DNA from: a virus
Virus record (IMG/VR): IMGVR_UViG_3300028188_000034
Coordinates: 1 to 21,066 of that record
Direction: 5' to 3' (one strand)
Length of the DNA stretch: 21,066 nucleotides
Every line of letters starts with the position of its first letter. The first letter of the stretch is position 1. Positions 1 to 6,884 of the stretch are shown in pieces. A program made the position numbers and the translations under genes. The notes below the pieces were generated by a model. It saw nothing but the letters and a program-made list of their open reading frames with translations. It did not search any database and had not been told where the DNA came from.

Positions 1-148
1 CAATCTTTAGGTGTGCATTAAGTGCTACATCAGATACAGATACGTTCAGTCCCTCAGCACACTGAGATAACATAGTATGAATCTTATCATAGTCCAGTAG
101 CTCCAGCTCACCACTACGTTTCTTAACATATACTTCCTTAGTCTTCAT
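1..148 (-). CDS. nrdA: Ribonucleotide reductase alpha subunit, N-terminal fragment (cut by window edge)
   Basis: Class I ribonucleotide reductase large subunit reduces ribonucleotides to deoxynucleotides for phage DNA synthesis. Only the first 49 codons are inside the window; the frame is open to the left edge. The N-terminus matches the ATP-cone of NrdA: VKKRSGELELLDYDKIH at about residues 8-24, then AEGLNVSVSDVALNAHL, which parallels the E. coli NrdA segment AEGLHNVSVSQVELRSH. The ATP-cone is the allosteric activity site. The start ATG overlaps the end of the preceding small gene by 11 nt, with an AAGG/AGGT Shine-Dalgarno-like stretch just upstream. It is the most distal gene seen in the leftward replication block. 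nrdB would be expected further left. Confidence rests on the N-terminal signature only; catalytic cysteines are outside the window. Confidence 0.85.
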   Translation of the reverse strand, partial: MKTKEVYVKKRSGELELLDYDKIHTMLSQCAEGLNVSVSDVALNAHLKI

Positions 149-338
149 AAGGACCTACCTTAAATTCAACCACCAACTCACCTGACTCATTAACAAATGA
201 TTCGTAAGTTAGTTGTCCTCTGTTGTGCATAATAACTGCATCAATCATACCTTCTTTGTATGCTCTCTTGTCACTGTAGTATATCCACAGTGCACCCACT
301 ACCAACCACACTATACTTAATGTTATTAAATCATTCAT
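138..338 (-). CDS. Small single-pass membrane protein, unknown function
   Basis: A 66-aa protein. Residues 3-21 (LITLSIVWLVVGALWIYY) form one clear transmembrane helix, followed by a basic patch (SDKRAYKEG), so an N-out/C-in topology in the inner membrane is likely. I place the start at the ATG at 338 because GAGGAG lies 6 nt upstream. A longer frame up to 392 has no good ribosome site and would overlap the neighbouring gene more. It overlaps the 51-aa gene upstream by 8 nt and nrdA downstream by 11 nt, so coupled translation is likely. The soluble tail ends in an acidic sequence. No family recognised. Confidence 0.7.
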   Translation of the reverse strand: MNDLITLSIVWLVVGALWIYYSDKRAYKEGMIDAVIMHNRGQLTYESFVNESGELVVEFKVGPYED

Positions 339-486
339 AAAACTCCTCAAACCTATCACGCTTTTCCCATAGTTTATTCCCGAAGACCTCAAGTATGTCT
401 TCAGGTTCTAACTCTAACTCATCACATATCAGGCACACATCATAGTTCTGTGATACCCTGTCTTTAAGTTCTTCAAGTGTTATCAT
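331..486 (-). CDS. Small acidic protein, unknown function (51 aa)
   Basis: A complete 51-codon frame beginning MITLEELKDRVSQNYDV and ending in a charged tail (KRDRFEEFYE). It starts one base after the stop of the Cas4-like nuclease gene (TGA-T-ATG) and its stop overlaps the start of the membrane protein by 8 nt. Tail-to-head packing on both sides is what real genes in this operon do. The middle, DELELEPEDILEVFG, reads like a short helix-turn-helix-type segment of the kind seen in small phage proteins, but I cannot assign a fold. Predicted cytoplasmic, acidic, mostly helical. The Shine-Dalgarno is weak (AGGG about 10 nt upstream), so expression may depend on re-initiation. Confidence 0.7.
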   Translation of the reverse strand: MITLEELKDRVSQNYDVCLICDELELEPEDILEVFGNKLWEKRDRFEEFYE

Positions 487-487
487 A

Positions 488-1300
488 TCAGAAGTTCCCT
501 GCCACTGGGTCTACATAATAAGAAGTAATCTTTCCCGTTGGTCTGCTTGTAAGTGAATTGTTATAGCATTCATCTTTGAAGCCACAGAAGGCACAGTTCA
601 TACACAATCTCTCTTCACCTGTCTTCTTACTAACAGTGGTAGCATTAGCTATACGCATAGGTGGTGTGTCTAGTTCCATCTTAACACTGAGTTGCTTGAT
701 GTGTTTGTCAATGTCTGTCTCTAACTCCTGCTTACATAACTTAAGTGTTGATTTGTTTTTATTAAATGCTAAGAAGTAACCAGTATCTCTACCTTTTGTC
801 TTACCATAGCCTGATAGTTGTTTGATGTAACCAAAGGCATCATCTTTAATACCATCATCTTTAAACTTATTGTCATATGACCAAGCACTTGCAGTCTTAA
901 CATCCACTAGTTCACCATCAATCTCACAATCCTGTGAGCCATTGACACCCTCTACTATATGTTTACCTTGCTTACCTGTTACCTTGTGTCCTGATAGTTC
1001 AACCAGCCCTAGTAGTACAGCTTCTAGTAGGTGTCCTTGTAAGAAGGTAAGGTATACACTGCCCTCAATAGGCTCTTCAGCCACACCTTTATACTTATAC
1101 CACTGTGCTCTCTCACATCTACCTATACCTGACATACGTAGCCCTGTGCTATGCTCTCTTGCAGTAAGGGCATCAACTAAGGCATCACTTACTTCCTTAC
1201 CTACTGTATCAGCTATCTTCTTAAGGTCACCTGTGTGTACCTTATCTTCCATCATCTTATATACATCTTGTACTACTGTGTTAATTGTTTTCACTGTCAT
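488..1300 (-). CDS. Cas4/RecB-like PD-(D/E)XK exonuclease with cysteine cluster
   Basis: 270 aa. The nuclease core is visible: GHLLEA (residues 89-94, His in the usual pre-motif helix), IDG with Asp128, DVK at 133-135, and QLSGY at 161-165, the QxxxY element typical of the RecB/Cas4 branch. One cysteine lies N-terminal (Cys62 in GIGRCERAQ) and four are clustered near the C-terminus (Cys233, 236, 239, 245). This one-plus-three arrangement is what holds the 4Fe-4S cluster in Cas4 and AddB nucleases. It probably degrades or resects DNA during phage replication and recombination, the job done by gp6 exonuclease in T7. GAGGAG precedes the ATG. It overlaps the DUF3310 gene by 20 nt. Nuclease call is firm; Fe-S binding and polarity are inferred. 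Confidence 0.8.
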   Translation of the reverse strand: MTVKTINTVVQDVYKMMEDKVHTGDLKKIADTVGKEVSDALVDALTAREHSTGLRMSGIGRCERAQWYKYKGVAEEPIEGSVYLTFLQGHLLEAVLLGLVELSGHKVTGKQGKHIVEGVNGSQDCEIDGELVDVKTASAWSYDNKFKDDGIKDDAFGYIKQLSGYGKTKGRDTGYFLAFNKNKSTLKLCKQELETDIDKHIKQLSVKMELDTPPMRIANATTVSKKTGEERLCMNCAFCGFKDECYNNSLTSRPTGKITSYYVDPVAGNF

Positions 1301-1487
1301 ACTCCTCTGTTAGTAAATCTAAATACCACCTTGCTTTGTTTAAGTCTTCAATACCGTTCTTGAATTTGTATCTACTTAGATATTTTACCACATTTCCTTC
1401 GAGGTAATTAAACTTTTGGTCTAAAATAAATTCAATTACTTCTATCTTCCCTTGCTTGTAGTGGCTGGGGTTAATGTTATCCTTCAT
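1281..1487 (-). CDS. DUF3310 family protein
   Basis: 68 aa. The family signature is complete: NPSHYKQG at residues 6-13, then IEVIEFI, then FNYLEGNVVKYLSRYKFK, then GIEDLNKARWYLDLL. DUF3310 proteins are common in phages beside replication genes. The T7 member, gp1.7, is linked to nucleotide phosphorylation, so a role in nucleotide metabolism is a reasonable guess, not shown here. The length is close to the minimal domain with no extra regions. GAGGAG lies about 8 nt upstream of the ATG. It overlaps the upstream gene by 11 nt and the downstream nuclease gene by 20 nt, so it is translated as part of the coupled replication operon. Confidence 0.9.
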   Translation of the reverse strand: MKDNINPSHYKQGKIEVIEFILDQKFNYLEGNVVKYLSRYKFKNGIEDLNKARWYLDLLTEEYDSENN

Positions 1488-1896
1488 TAGTCTTCTCCTC
1501 TGTTATTTTTGATATGAGTTCTTCAATCTTTAATAGATATATACTGCTTGCGTTGTTGTCACCACCTGAAACCTTACGCCCTTCTTTATACACCTTCTTT
1601 AGTTTATCTGTTGGAAGTATAAAGCCCATAATAAATTCACCTTTGTGTGTTAGATTATGTATCCACAAATCAGACTCGGTTGCTTCAATACCACTAGGTT
1701 TTCCGTAGCTCTGATACTCAATACATATATTTCCAGTTCTCTTCCACATATCCTTCTCGGTTTTAACTTCAGCAGTTCTAAGTGCGTTGGCTGTAAAATC
1801 TTCCCATTTCTCCCCAAATTTTAAATCCAAATCAAACTTACTAAACTTCTTACCTCTATTGTTAGCCTCAACTGTTGTGTCTTTAGTGTGTGTCAT
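1477..1896 (-). CDS. Putative PD-(D/E)XK-type nuclease-like protein
   Basis: 139 aa with GGAGG upstream of the ATG and a 14-nt overlap with the end of the polymerase gene. The pattern suggests a small nuclease fold: GEKWED (28-33), EVK at 43-45 as a candidate (D/E)XK motif, WKRTGNICIEYQS (51-63) and GKPSGIEATESDLWI (65-79). An acidic residue, then ExK, then a TGN-x-x-I-E strand and a PSG-x-x-x-T-x-x-D-x-W segment recur in small phage proteins next to polymerase genes. Position beside the polymerase and the Cas4-like nuclease fits a Holliday-junction or repair nuclease, in the way gp3 serves T7, but sequence similarity to gp3 is not evident. The fold assignment is tentative; the gene itself is secure. 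Confidence 0.55.
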   Translation of the reverse strand: MTHTKDTTVEANNRGKKFSKFDLDLKFGEKWEDFTANALRTAEVKTEKDMWKRTGNICIEYQSYGKPSGIEATESDLWIHNLTHKGEFIMGFILPTDKLKKVYKEGRKVSGGDNNASSIYLLKIEELISKITEEKTNEG

Positions 1897-3604
1897 TCCA
1901 ACTTCCTCCTATTGAATACTCCCCGTCCATCGGGCAGCGTAAGTTATAATATTGTGTGGTGTCTCTCATTGCCTGCACTACCTGCTTACCTATCTCATCA
2001 GCATCCTCTGGTGCACACTCAATCTGTATCTCATCGTGTATCACACCTAGCTGGTGGTAAGGTAGGTTACATTTCTCGTGAAAGATAACCCAAGCTCTCT
2101 TAGCTATGATACTACCTGCTGATTGTAGTAAGAAGTTAAGTGCTGAGTGTGGAGACCTAGTCTTAATATGTCTCTTGTCTATTGCCTTAATCCACCCCTT
2201 GTTACTAGCATTCTCTATCTGTTCTCTCAGTTTAGCGAGTGATGGTGTGTTAGATAAGAAGTCAGACTTGATTTGCTTACCTTCCTTTTTACCACCACCT
2301 ACAATCTTACCAATCAAGTCATCACCACCACCATACAAGTAGGCGTAGATAAACCTCTTTGCTTCGTTCCTAGTGCCTAGTCCTGCTGACTCTTGGTTCT
2401 TAGTATGAATGTCACCCGTTAGGATAGTGTTAGTGTAGTCACTATCATTCATATAGTGTGCTAGACATCTTAACTCTAGTCCACTAAGGTCAGCACCAAC
2501 CAACACCTTACCAGGATGTACTGTAAATAGGCTACGCATATCAGAACCAAACTCTTTGTTGCTGGCAGTCACCTGCTGTAGGTTAGGGTTACTACTACTC
2601 ATACGGTTAGTTACTGTACCAATAGTATGCACCCTGCTGTGTATTGAGTGTGTGTCTTCATTAAACTCCTTCAACCAACTGTCTAGCTGTGACTTACGTT
2701 TCTGTAACATAAGATACCTAGCTATCACCTTAGCCTCAGGTATATCCACACCCTCTAGTGTTGACTCATCTACCTTAGGCTTACCTGTCTCAGTAAACAC
2801 AGTAGGCTTCCAACCATAGTGCATAAGGTGGTGTGCTACCTGCTGTCTACTGCCTAGGTTAAGTGGAGGATAAGCAAAGTAACCATACTCACCATCATCA
2901 TTAGTATGACATTGAAGCTTAACCTGCTTGGTATATGCCAGTGTTCTAGTGTTATCCTTTTTGAATTTACTCTTAAGCTCGGTAGCTCTCTTCCAAACAG
3001 GTAGTGGTTTAAATACTGAGTGAACCTCTTGCTCAGCCTTTCTAAGTTCTTCATTAACATCATACAACACCTCCAGTGCCTTACGTTTATCAAAGTACCA
3101 CCCATACTTCTCTTGTCTAGAGCAGTGCTTCTTAGTAGCATACTCTAACTCCAGTGCATCACGACCTTGGTCTCTTACTGCATCAGCTAAGTGTAGGTAT
3201 AGTTTAGTTGTGACTTCCACATCCCTTACACAATACTCTAACATCTCATCAGTGTAATGTGTCCAATCATCGTAGTCACCCTTATCAAAGTTCAACCTAT
3301 CACCCCAACTAGCCAGTGAATGACCACCTTCTCTCCTAGGGTCAGTGAGCTGTGACATAATGATAGTGTCCTCAACCTGTATGCCTGATAGGTCAACACC
3401 CATCAACCTCTCCAACACTGGCACATCAAAGGCTATACCATTATGAAACACCAGCACAGTTGCACAACTAAGCCAGTCATTGAACTGATTGAGTGTATCA
3501 GGTGTGAATGTTACGACCTCTTTAGTCTCTATGTTCTGACACGCAATACACCATATGACAGTGGGGTCTAGCCCATCAGTCTCTATGTCACAACTAAAAA
3601 TCAT
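1883..3604 (-). CDS. PolA-family (T7-type) DNA polymerase with 3'-5' exonuclease
   Basis: Replicative DNA polymerase, 573 aa from the ATG at 3604. I prefer that ATG to the GTG at 3613 because AGGTG sits 7 nt before it. Exonuclease motifs: D6/E8 in DIETDGL, N55 and D60 in FHNGIAFDVP, Y124/D128 in YCVRD. Polymerase motifs: A with D372 in GADLSGLELR; B with R412, K416 and Y420 in RNEAKRFIYAYLYGG; C with H523-D524-E525 in GVIHDEIQIE. All catalytic residues are present, so both activities should work. No 5'-3' exonuclease domain, as in T7 gp5. The nucleotide-selecting residue of motif B is Tyr, as in T7. The start overlaps the primase-helicase stop by 11 nt; the two proteins would form the replisome core. 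Confidence 0.96.
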   Translation of the reverse strand: MIFSCDIETDGLDPTVIWCIACQNIETKEVVTFTPDTLNQFNDWLSCATVLVFHNGIAFDVPVLERLMGVDLSGIQVEDTIIMSQLTDPRREGGHSLASWGDRLNFDKGDYDDWTHYTDEMLEYCVRDVEVTTKLYLHLADAVRDQGRDALELEYATKKHCSRQEKYGWYFDKRKALEVLYDVNEELRKAEQEVHSVFKPLPVWKRATELKSKFKKDNTRTLAYTKQVKLQCHTNDDGEYGYFAYPPLNLGSRQQVAHHLMHYGWKPTVFTETGKPKVDESTLEGVDIPEAKVIARYLMLQKRKSQLDSWLKEFNEDTHSIHSRVHTIGTVTNRMSSSNPNLQQVTASNKEFGSDMRSLFTVHPGKVLVGADLSGLELRCLAHYMNDSDYTNTILTGDIHTKNQESAGLGTRNEAKRFIYAYLYGGGDDLIGKIVGGGKKEGKQIKSDFLSNTPSLAKLREQIENASNKGWIKAIDKRHIKTRSPHSALNFLLQSAGSIIAKRAWVIFHEKCNLPYHQLGVIHDEIQIECAPEDADEIGKQVVQAMRDTTQYYNLRCPMDGEYSIGGSWNDTH

Positions 3605-5231
3605 TATTAGCACCTGATGCTGGGTCGTGCCCCTTCTCTAGCCTACCACTAATGGTATCAAAGTGTGACCAACCTGCTTCACCTGTCTGTCCTGTCCTGC
3701 GTAGCTTGGGTACTCTGATACGTATGGCGTTACGTTCATACTCATCCTCTGCTAGTTTGTTACGACTAAATAGTATGTTGTTGTGACAAGCCTGTGGTAT
3801 AGCACCACTACCTTTAACATCATACTCACTTATTTTGTGTGGACTACTACCATCATCAGGCTTACGAGTATGTGTACTTAGTATTACACACGCCTTAGTT
3901 TCTTTACACAACTTAATAAACCTATCCATCACCTCTTCAATATTCTCATTGGATAAATTCTTAATAGCAGTATGTAGTGGGTCAAGTAGTATGACAGTAC
4001 ACCCTAGTCCTTTGACAAAGTATCTAATCTTAGAGAACATCTCATCAATATCAATACTACCACCACCATCATCGTGTAGTTGAATGGTAGAGCCAAATCC
4101 AATATCAATAGCGTTACTCATTATGTTATCAACGTCTAACTCTTTAGGCTTTAACAATTGCAAGTTAGTTTCTGTGTGTACACTGACTACCTTACGTACT
4201 GTCTCATCAATAGTATCTTCAACCATAAAGCAACCAATCTTTTCATTAGTCTCAGTAGCAAAGTGATATATTAATTCATTAAGAATTGTTGTCTTACCAA
4301 TAGATGTGTGTGCAATGATAGATGTAAGCTCACCTCGTGCTAACCCACCTCTAGTCATATGTTGTAGGTCACCAAAGCTATCGGGCAAAGGTATTAACTC
4401 TGTTGATTGATAGTCCATCAAAGCTAACCTCATATCCTCCACACTAGCAACACCTGATACGGTATAAGGCTTAGCATCCCACCACTCCTGCTGAAATAAC
4501 TTACCATCACCTGCCATAAGGTACTCACTTGCATCCTTATGCTTACCTAACGTCAGTATCTTACATTTGTTTGGACCTAAGATAGGTGCTACCTTTTTGG
4601 ATGCTTCCCTACCTGCTTCATCACTATCAAAGCATAGCACTACTATCTCAAAACTATCTAGGAATTCTAAGTTAGCCTTAATATTGTCAACACAATTAAC
4701 ACCGTTAGCAACAGATACAAAGTTATAGTTACCAAAGATATCATATGCTGATAGTGCATCCAGCTCACCCTCTAGTATAGTAATGAGTTTACCACCTGCT
4801 TTGATTAGATGTTGACCAAACAGTTGGTTGGTTTTACTAGTGTCACCACTACCAAAGAACCTCTTGCCTGACACCAACCTAGTTTTCATACCAACTAGCT
4901 CACCCTTCTGATTGTAGTAAGGGTAGTGGTGCTTGATTGGCTTACCATTCTTATCCACCTCAACCTTAACACCATACCTCTCCACTGTCTCAGCTCTAAT
5001 CTTACGCTCAGTCAGCGGGTAGTATTCACCTATGTATTTGTGTATCCAGTCATCATCATTTTGTTTAGACAGAATAGGGGGTACTTTTGTACCATCTCCC
5101 TTGGTGTGGTAGTCACACTTGAAACAGTGTGTATGACCATCATCATATACACCTAGGTTATCTCTATTCCTGTCCTCTCCTTTATCTGCACACGCAGGAC
5201 ACTGTGCCTTATTTACTAAACTGCTATCCAT
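3594..5231 (-). CDS. Bifunctional primase-helicase (T7 gp4-like)
   Basis: 545 aa. N-terminal zinc ribbon with Cys11/Cys14 and Cys36/Cys39 for template recognition. TOPRIM primase domain with E154 (LEGELDAL) and D202/D204 (CFDSDEAG). C-terminal RecA-like hexameric helicase: Walker A AHTSIGKTT at 307-315 (Lys313), Walker B VILLDPL at 413-419, motif H3 LSTHTRKP at 451-458, and VKGSGAIPQ...NNILFSR near 472-490 resembling motif H4. It unwinds the fork and primes the lagging strand with the polymerase encoded next to it. The first Walker A residue is Ala instead of Gly. GGAGAG precedes the ATG by 6 nt. The short gap to the ssDNA-binding gene upstream (5232-5299) contains a weak GGCTC/GAGCC inverted repeat and no clear promoter. 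Confidence 0.95.
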   Translation of the reverse strand: MDSSLVNKAQCPACADKGEDRNRDNLGVYDDGHTHCFKCDYHTKGDGTKVPPILSKQNDDDWIHKYIGEYYPLTERKIRAETVERYGVKVEVDKNGKPIKHHYPYYNQKGELVGMKTRLVSGKRFFGSGDTSKTNQLFGQHLIKAGGKLITILEGELDALSAYDIFGNYNFVSVANGVNCVDNIKANLEFLDSFEIVVLCFDSDEAGREASKKVAPILGPNKCKILTLGKHKDASEYLMAGDGKLFQQEWWDAKPYTVSGVASVEDMRLALMDYQSTELIPLPDSFGDLQHMTRGGLARGELTSIIAHTSIGKTTILNELIYHFATETNEKIGCFMVEDTIDETVRKVVSVHTETNLQLLKPKELDVDNIMSNAIDIGFGSTIQLHDDGGGSIDIDEMFSKIRYFVKGLGCTVILLDPLHTAIKNLSNENIEEVMDRFIKLCKETKACVILSTHTRKPDDGSSPHKISEYDVKGSGAIPQACHNNILFSRNKLAEDEYERNAIRIRVPKLRRTGQTGEAGWSHFDTISGRLEKGHDPASGANNDF

Positions 5232-5299
5232 TTATCTCTCCATTATTATAATTAGGTGGCTCGTTTATGGGGGACAGGTGAGCCAAGCCTGTTACTTAT

Positions 5300-5686
5300 T
5301 TAAAACTCAGCTGGGTCGTAGTCTCCTGCACCTTCAGCCTTCTCTTCTACTCGTACCTTCTCGATGTATGTGTATGCATCATAAGGTGCTTTACCTTTCT
5401 TAACTACAATCGTTACCTTATCACCGAACAAGGACAGGTGTGATGACCCTACCAATTCCTTATCCGCATTGTAAACCTGTGGCTCACCGAAGTCCACCTT
5501 TCTTTTGGCAGTGATTTGTTGTAGACCTTTGTACTCTTTGAGTGCTAAGCCCTCTTTCTCTGCTGTCTTAAGACTATCCTTATCTAAGGCTACAGTAATC
5601 TTATAATTAGTAGCACCCATATAGTTATCTGGATTTGTGATATGATTGAAGACAACTTCACCTGTTAATGTTATATACTCTGACAT
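5300..5686 (-). CDS. Probable ssDNA-binding protein
   Basis: 128 aa, beta-rich, beginning with ITLTGEVVFNHITNP, with KVTIVVKKGKAPYDAYTYIEKVRVEEKAEG near the end spread over several strands, consistent with an OB fold. The C-terminus is acidic and ends in an aromatic residue (GAGDYDPAEF). The T7 gp2.5 protein likewise ends in an acidic tail with a terminal Phe that contacts the polymerase and primase-helicase. It is the first gene after the 5747-5864 promoter and repeat region and sits directly upstream of the primase-helicase, where phages of this type keep their ssDNA-binding protein. AAGGAG lies 8 nt upstream of the ATG. The role is inferred from tail, size and position, not from a full family match. 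Confidence 0.65.
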   Translation of the reverse strand: MSEYITLTGEVVFNHITNPDNYMGATNYKITVALDKDSLKTAEKEGLALKEYKGLQQITAKRKVDFGEPQVYNADKELVGSSHLSLFGDKVTIVVKKGKAPYDAYTYIEKVRVEEKAEGAGDYDPAEF

Positions 5687-5746
5687 CTTTATTACTCCTT
5701 TTATTATTTAACTTTCTTATGACCACCAAACCTATGGTGACCACAC

Positions 5747-5852
5747 CTAACTAAGTTAGCATACTTAGGTACTATCCTTACTGACTATCCAACTTAGTAG
5801 TTTATAACTAAGTAGTAATTAGTAAAGTGTTTATCTAAGTAACTAACTAAGT
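5747..5852. repeat. Iteron-like cluster of six CTAAGT hexamers
   Basis: Six copies of CTAAGT or its complement ACTTAG lie in about 105 bp of non-coding DNA: 5751-5756, 5763-5768 (inverted), 5792-5797 (inverted), 5808-5813, 5835-5840 and 5847-5852. The first is the centre of a 13-nt perfect dyad, CTAACT-A-AGTTAG at 5747-5759. The cluster lies downstream of the extended -10 promoter that reads toward the ssDNA-binding gene, so it would also be transcribed as its 5' leader. It could be a protein-binding array (operator or replication origin) or an RNA structure. Nothing here is coding. Confidence 0.5.
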
Positions 5853-5855
5853 GTT

Positions 5856-5864
5856 ATTATAGCA
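5856..5864 (-). promoter_or_regulatory. Extended -10 promoter (TGC-TATAAT) for the replication genes
   Basis: On the minus strand 5864-5856 reads TGCTATAAT: a perfect TATAAT hexamer preceded by TGn, the extended -10 element that lets sigma-70 polymerase work without a good -35. No TTGACA is found 17 nt upstream. Transcription would start near 5849 and give a leader of about 160 nt before the ssDNA-binding gene at 5686. This is the only gap over 150 nt in the leftward block before 8985, a sensible place for an internal promoter that boosts the replication genes. Confidence 0.6.
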
Positions 5865-5874
5865 TACTTTTATG

Positions 5875-6069
5875 TCACACTATATCTTTTTTATTATTTA
5901 TTTTACATCTTAATTGCTTCCAGTTAGTCAGTGCTAAATCAAGTTCAAACTCAGCCCTCTCAAATTGGTCAAACAAATCCTCACCTTGTGTGCTGATGTA
6001 AGCAGTACCATCAAAGTACAACCTACCTGCATCCACTTCATCTAATATATAGTCTGTTGTTCTACTCAT
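5875..6069 (-). CDS. Small acidic protein, unknown function
   Basis: 64 aa (MSRTTDYILDEVDAGRLYFD at the start, basic end CKINNKKDIV). I choose the ATG at 6069 over the GTG at 6072 because AGGAG is 6 nt before it. Mixed helix and strand, no transmembrane segment, no recognised domain. It is the last gene of the small-protein cluster before the promoter and repeat region at 5747-5864. Its start lies inside the end of the upstream 58-aa gene (8-nt overlap), so translation is probably coupled. Confidence 0.7.
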   Translation of the reverse strand: MSRTTDYILDEVDAGRLYFDGTAYISTQGEDLFDQFERAEFELDLALTNWKQLRCKINNKKDIV

Positions 6070-6238
6070 CACACTCTCCTAAACATTTACTAAGTATGTT
6101 CTCTCTTTCCTTCTCAAGTATCCTTAGTTGGTCAATACCTACATCAACTTGGTGTCTTATACCGTGTATTGATTTGTTAATCCTGATTAAATCTTCCTTT
6201 AGTTTGTTTGTCCAGTTAATCATTGTGTTATCCTTCAT
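6062..6238 (-). CDS. Small coiled-coil-like protein, unknown function (58 aa)
   Basis: A complete 58-codon frame (MKDNTMINWTNKLKEDL at the start) from the ATG at 6238 to the TAG at 6062. AGGAG lies 7 nt upstream. The ATG overlaps the previous gene's stop as ATGA, and its own end overlaps the next gene by 8 nt. The sequence is almost entirely helical and charged (INKSIHGIRHQVDVGIDQL then LRILEKERENILSK), consistent with a short coiled coil or helical bundle. Two cysteines near the end (CLGEC) could bind metal or form a disulfide. No family recognised. Confidence 0.75.
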   Translation of the reverse strand: MKDNTMINWTNKLKEDLIRINKSIHGIRHQVDVGIDQLRILEKERENILSKCLGECDE

Positions 6239-6468
6239 ACCCTTTCTCCTATTATGTTGTCATTATTGTTACGCCACTCTGTTCTCTGCACCCTACGATA
6301 AGACTCGAGTGCTGTCTGTTGTGGTATTGTTAGTTCGTTGCCCTCTCTATCAGTGTCCACACCATCTAAGTATGCAGGATTAAGTTGTATGCCCCACACT
6401 ACTTTGACAGGTGTGTCAACCCACCTACTTGCTGACTTATTAAGCCACACCTTCTCATACCCACTCAT
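6235..6468 (-). CDS. Hypothetical phage protein (77 aa)
   Basis: Begins MSGYEKVWLNKSASRWVDTP and ends with an Arg/Asn-rich tail (RTEWRNNNDNIIGERV). Two tryptophans in the first 25 residues and a central acidic stretch (YLDGVDTDREGNEL) suggest a small folded domain; no membrane segment or known motif. It shares 4-nt ATGA overlaps with both neighbours, a strong sign of coupled translation in the small-protein cluster between 5875 and 8304. Function unknown. Confidence 0.7.
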   Translation of the reverse strand: MSGYEKVWLNKSASRWVDTPVKVVWGIQLNPAYLDGVDTDREGNELTIPQQTALESYRRVQRTEWRNNNDNIIGERV

Positions 6469-6650
6469 AATTTACCTCTGATTCTTTTATTATCCTCAAC
6501 TAATTGCATAATCCTATTCATATTATCTACAATAGTACCCGAACCATACAACTTCTTTAGTTCTTCTATGCGTATGTTACCCTCATCGTTACGAGGATTC
6601 GATTGTCGGGTACTTCTGTGTGTACCCCTACCGTTGGTATCATTATTCAT
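6465..6650 (-). CDS. Hypothetical phage protein (61 aa), hydrophilic N-terminus
   Basis: The first 25 residues are polar and probably disordered (NNDTNGRGTHRSTRQSNPRN). The remainder looks helical and charged (IRIEELKKLYGSGTIVDNM, then RIMQLVEDNKRIRGKL). GGAGG lies just upstream of the ATG, which abuts the preceding stop (TAA-ATG), and its own stop overlaps the next start by 4 nt. No recognised domain. The disordered basic head followed by a helix would suit a nucleic-acid or protein-binding peptide, but that is a guess. Confidence 0.65.
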   Translation of the reverse strand: MNNDTNGRGTHRSTRQSNPRNDEGNIRIEELKKLYGSGTIVDNMNRIMQLVEDNKRIRGKL

Positions 6651-6884
6651 TTAATCCTCCTTTAAATAGGTTATATCAACACCTCTGTTTTCTAGTTCAA
6701 CAACAACCTCAGAGGGTAGTTCAGGTACACCATCATAGTCATATATTGCACCATCCTTGAACCACAAACCACCACCAAGCATATCACCTAATTCATTGTG
6801 TTCAAAATACCCGTACTCTCCATCATTAGCAAGTGCCACCTCATAGTTACCCGTATTTGTTACCTTGTAAGTTCTTGTATTCAT
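6651..6884 (-). CDS. Hypothetical acidic phage protein (77 aa)
   Basis: Begins MNTRTYKVTNTGNYEVALAN; contains YGYFEHNELGDMLGGGLWF and ends VDITYLKED. Strongly acidic and aromatic, with likely beta strands and no membrane segment. The start overlaps the preceding stop by one base (TAATG) with GGAGGT upstream. The C-terminal DYDGVPELPSEVVVELENRG segment reads like a conserved phage motif, but I cannot name the family. Part of the coupled small-gene cluster. Confidence 0.7.
   Translation of the reverse strand: MNTRTYKVTNTGNYEVALANDGEYGYFEHNELGDMLGGGLWFKDGAIYDYDGVPELPSEVVVELENRGVDITYLKED

Noticed and set aside
870-1313. 147-codon plus-strand frame opposite the Cas4-like nuclease gene
   Set aside because: Antisense shadow: low-complexity Ser/Pro/Leu composition from reading the complementary strand, with no ribosome site.
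2854-3141. 95-codon minus-strand frame inside the polymerase gene
   Set aside because: Alternative frame fully inside a gene with intact motifs; no reason to expect a nested gene.
5245-5250. TATAAT on the minus strand just upstream of the primase-helicase
   Set aside because: No -35 or extended -10, and the start would fall on or next to the ribosome site, leaving almost no leader.
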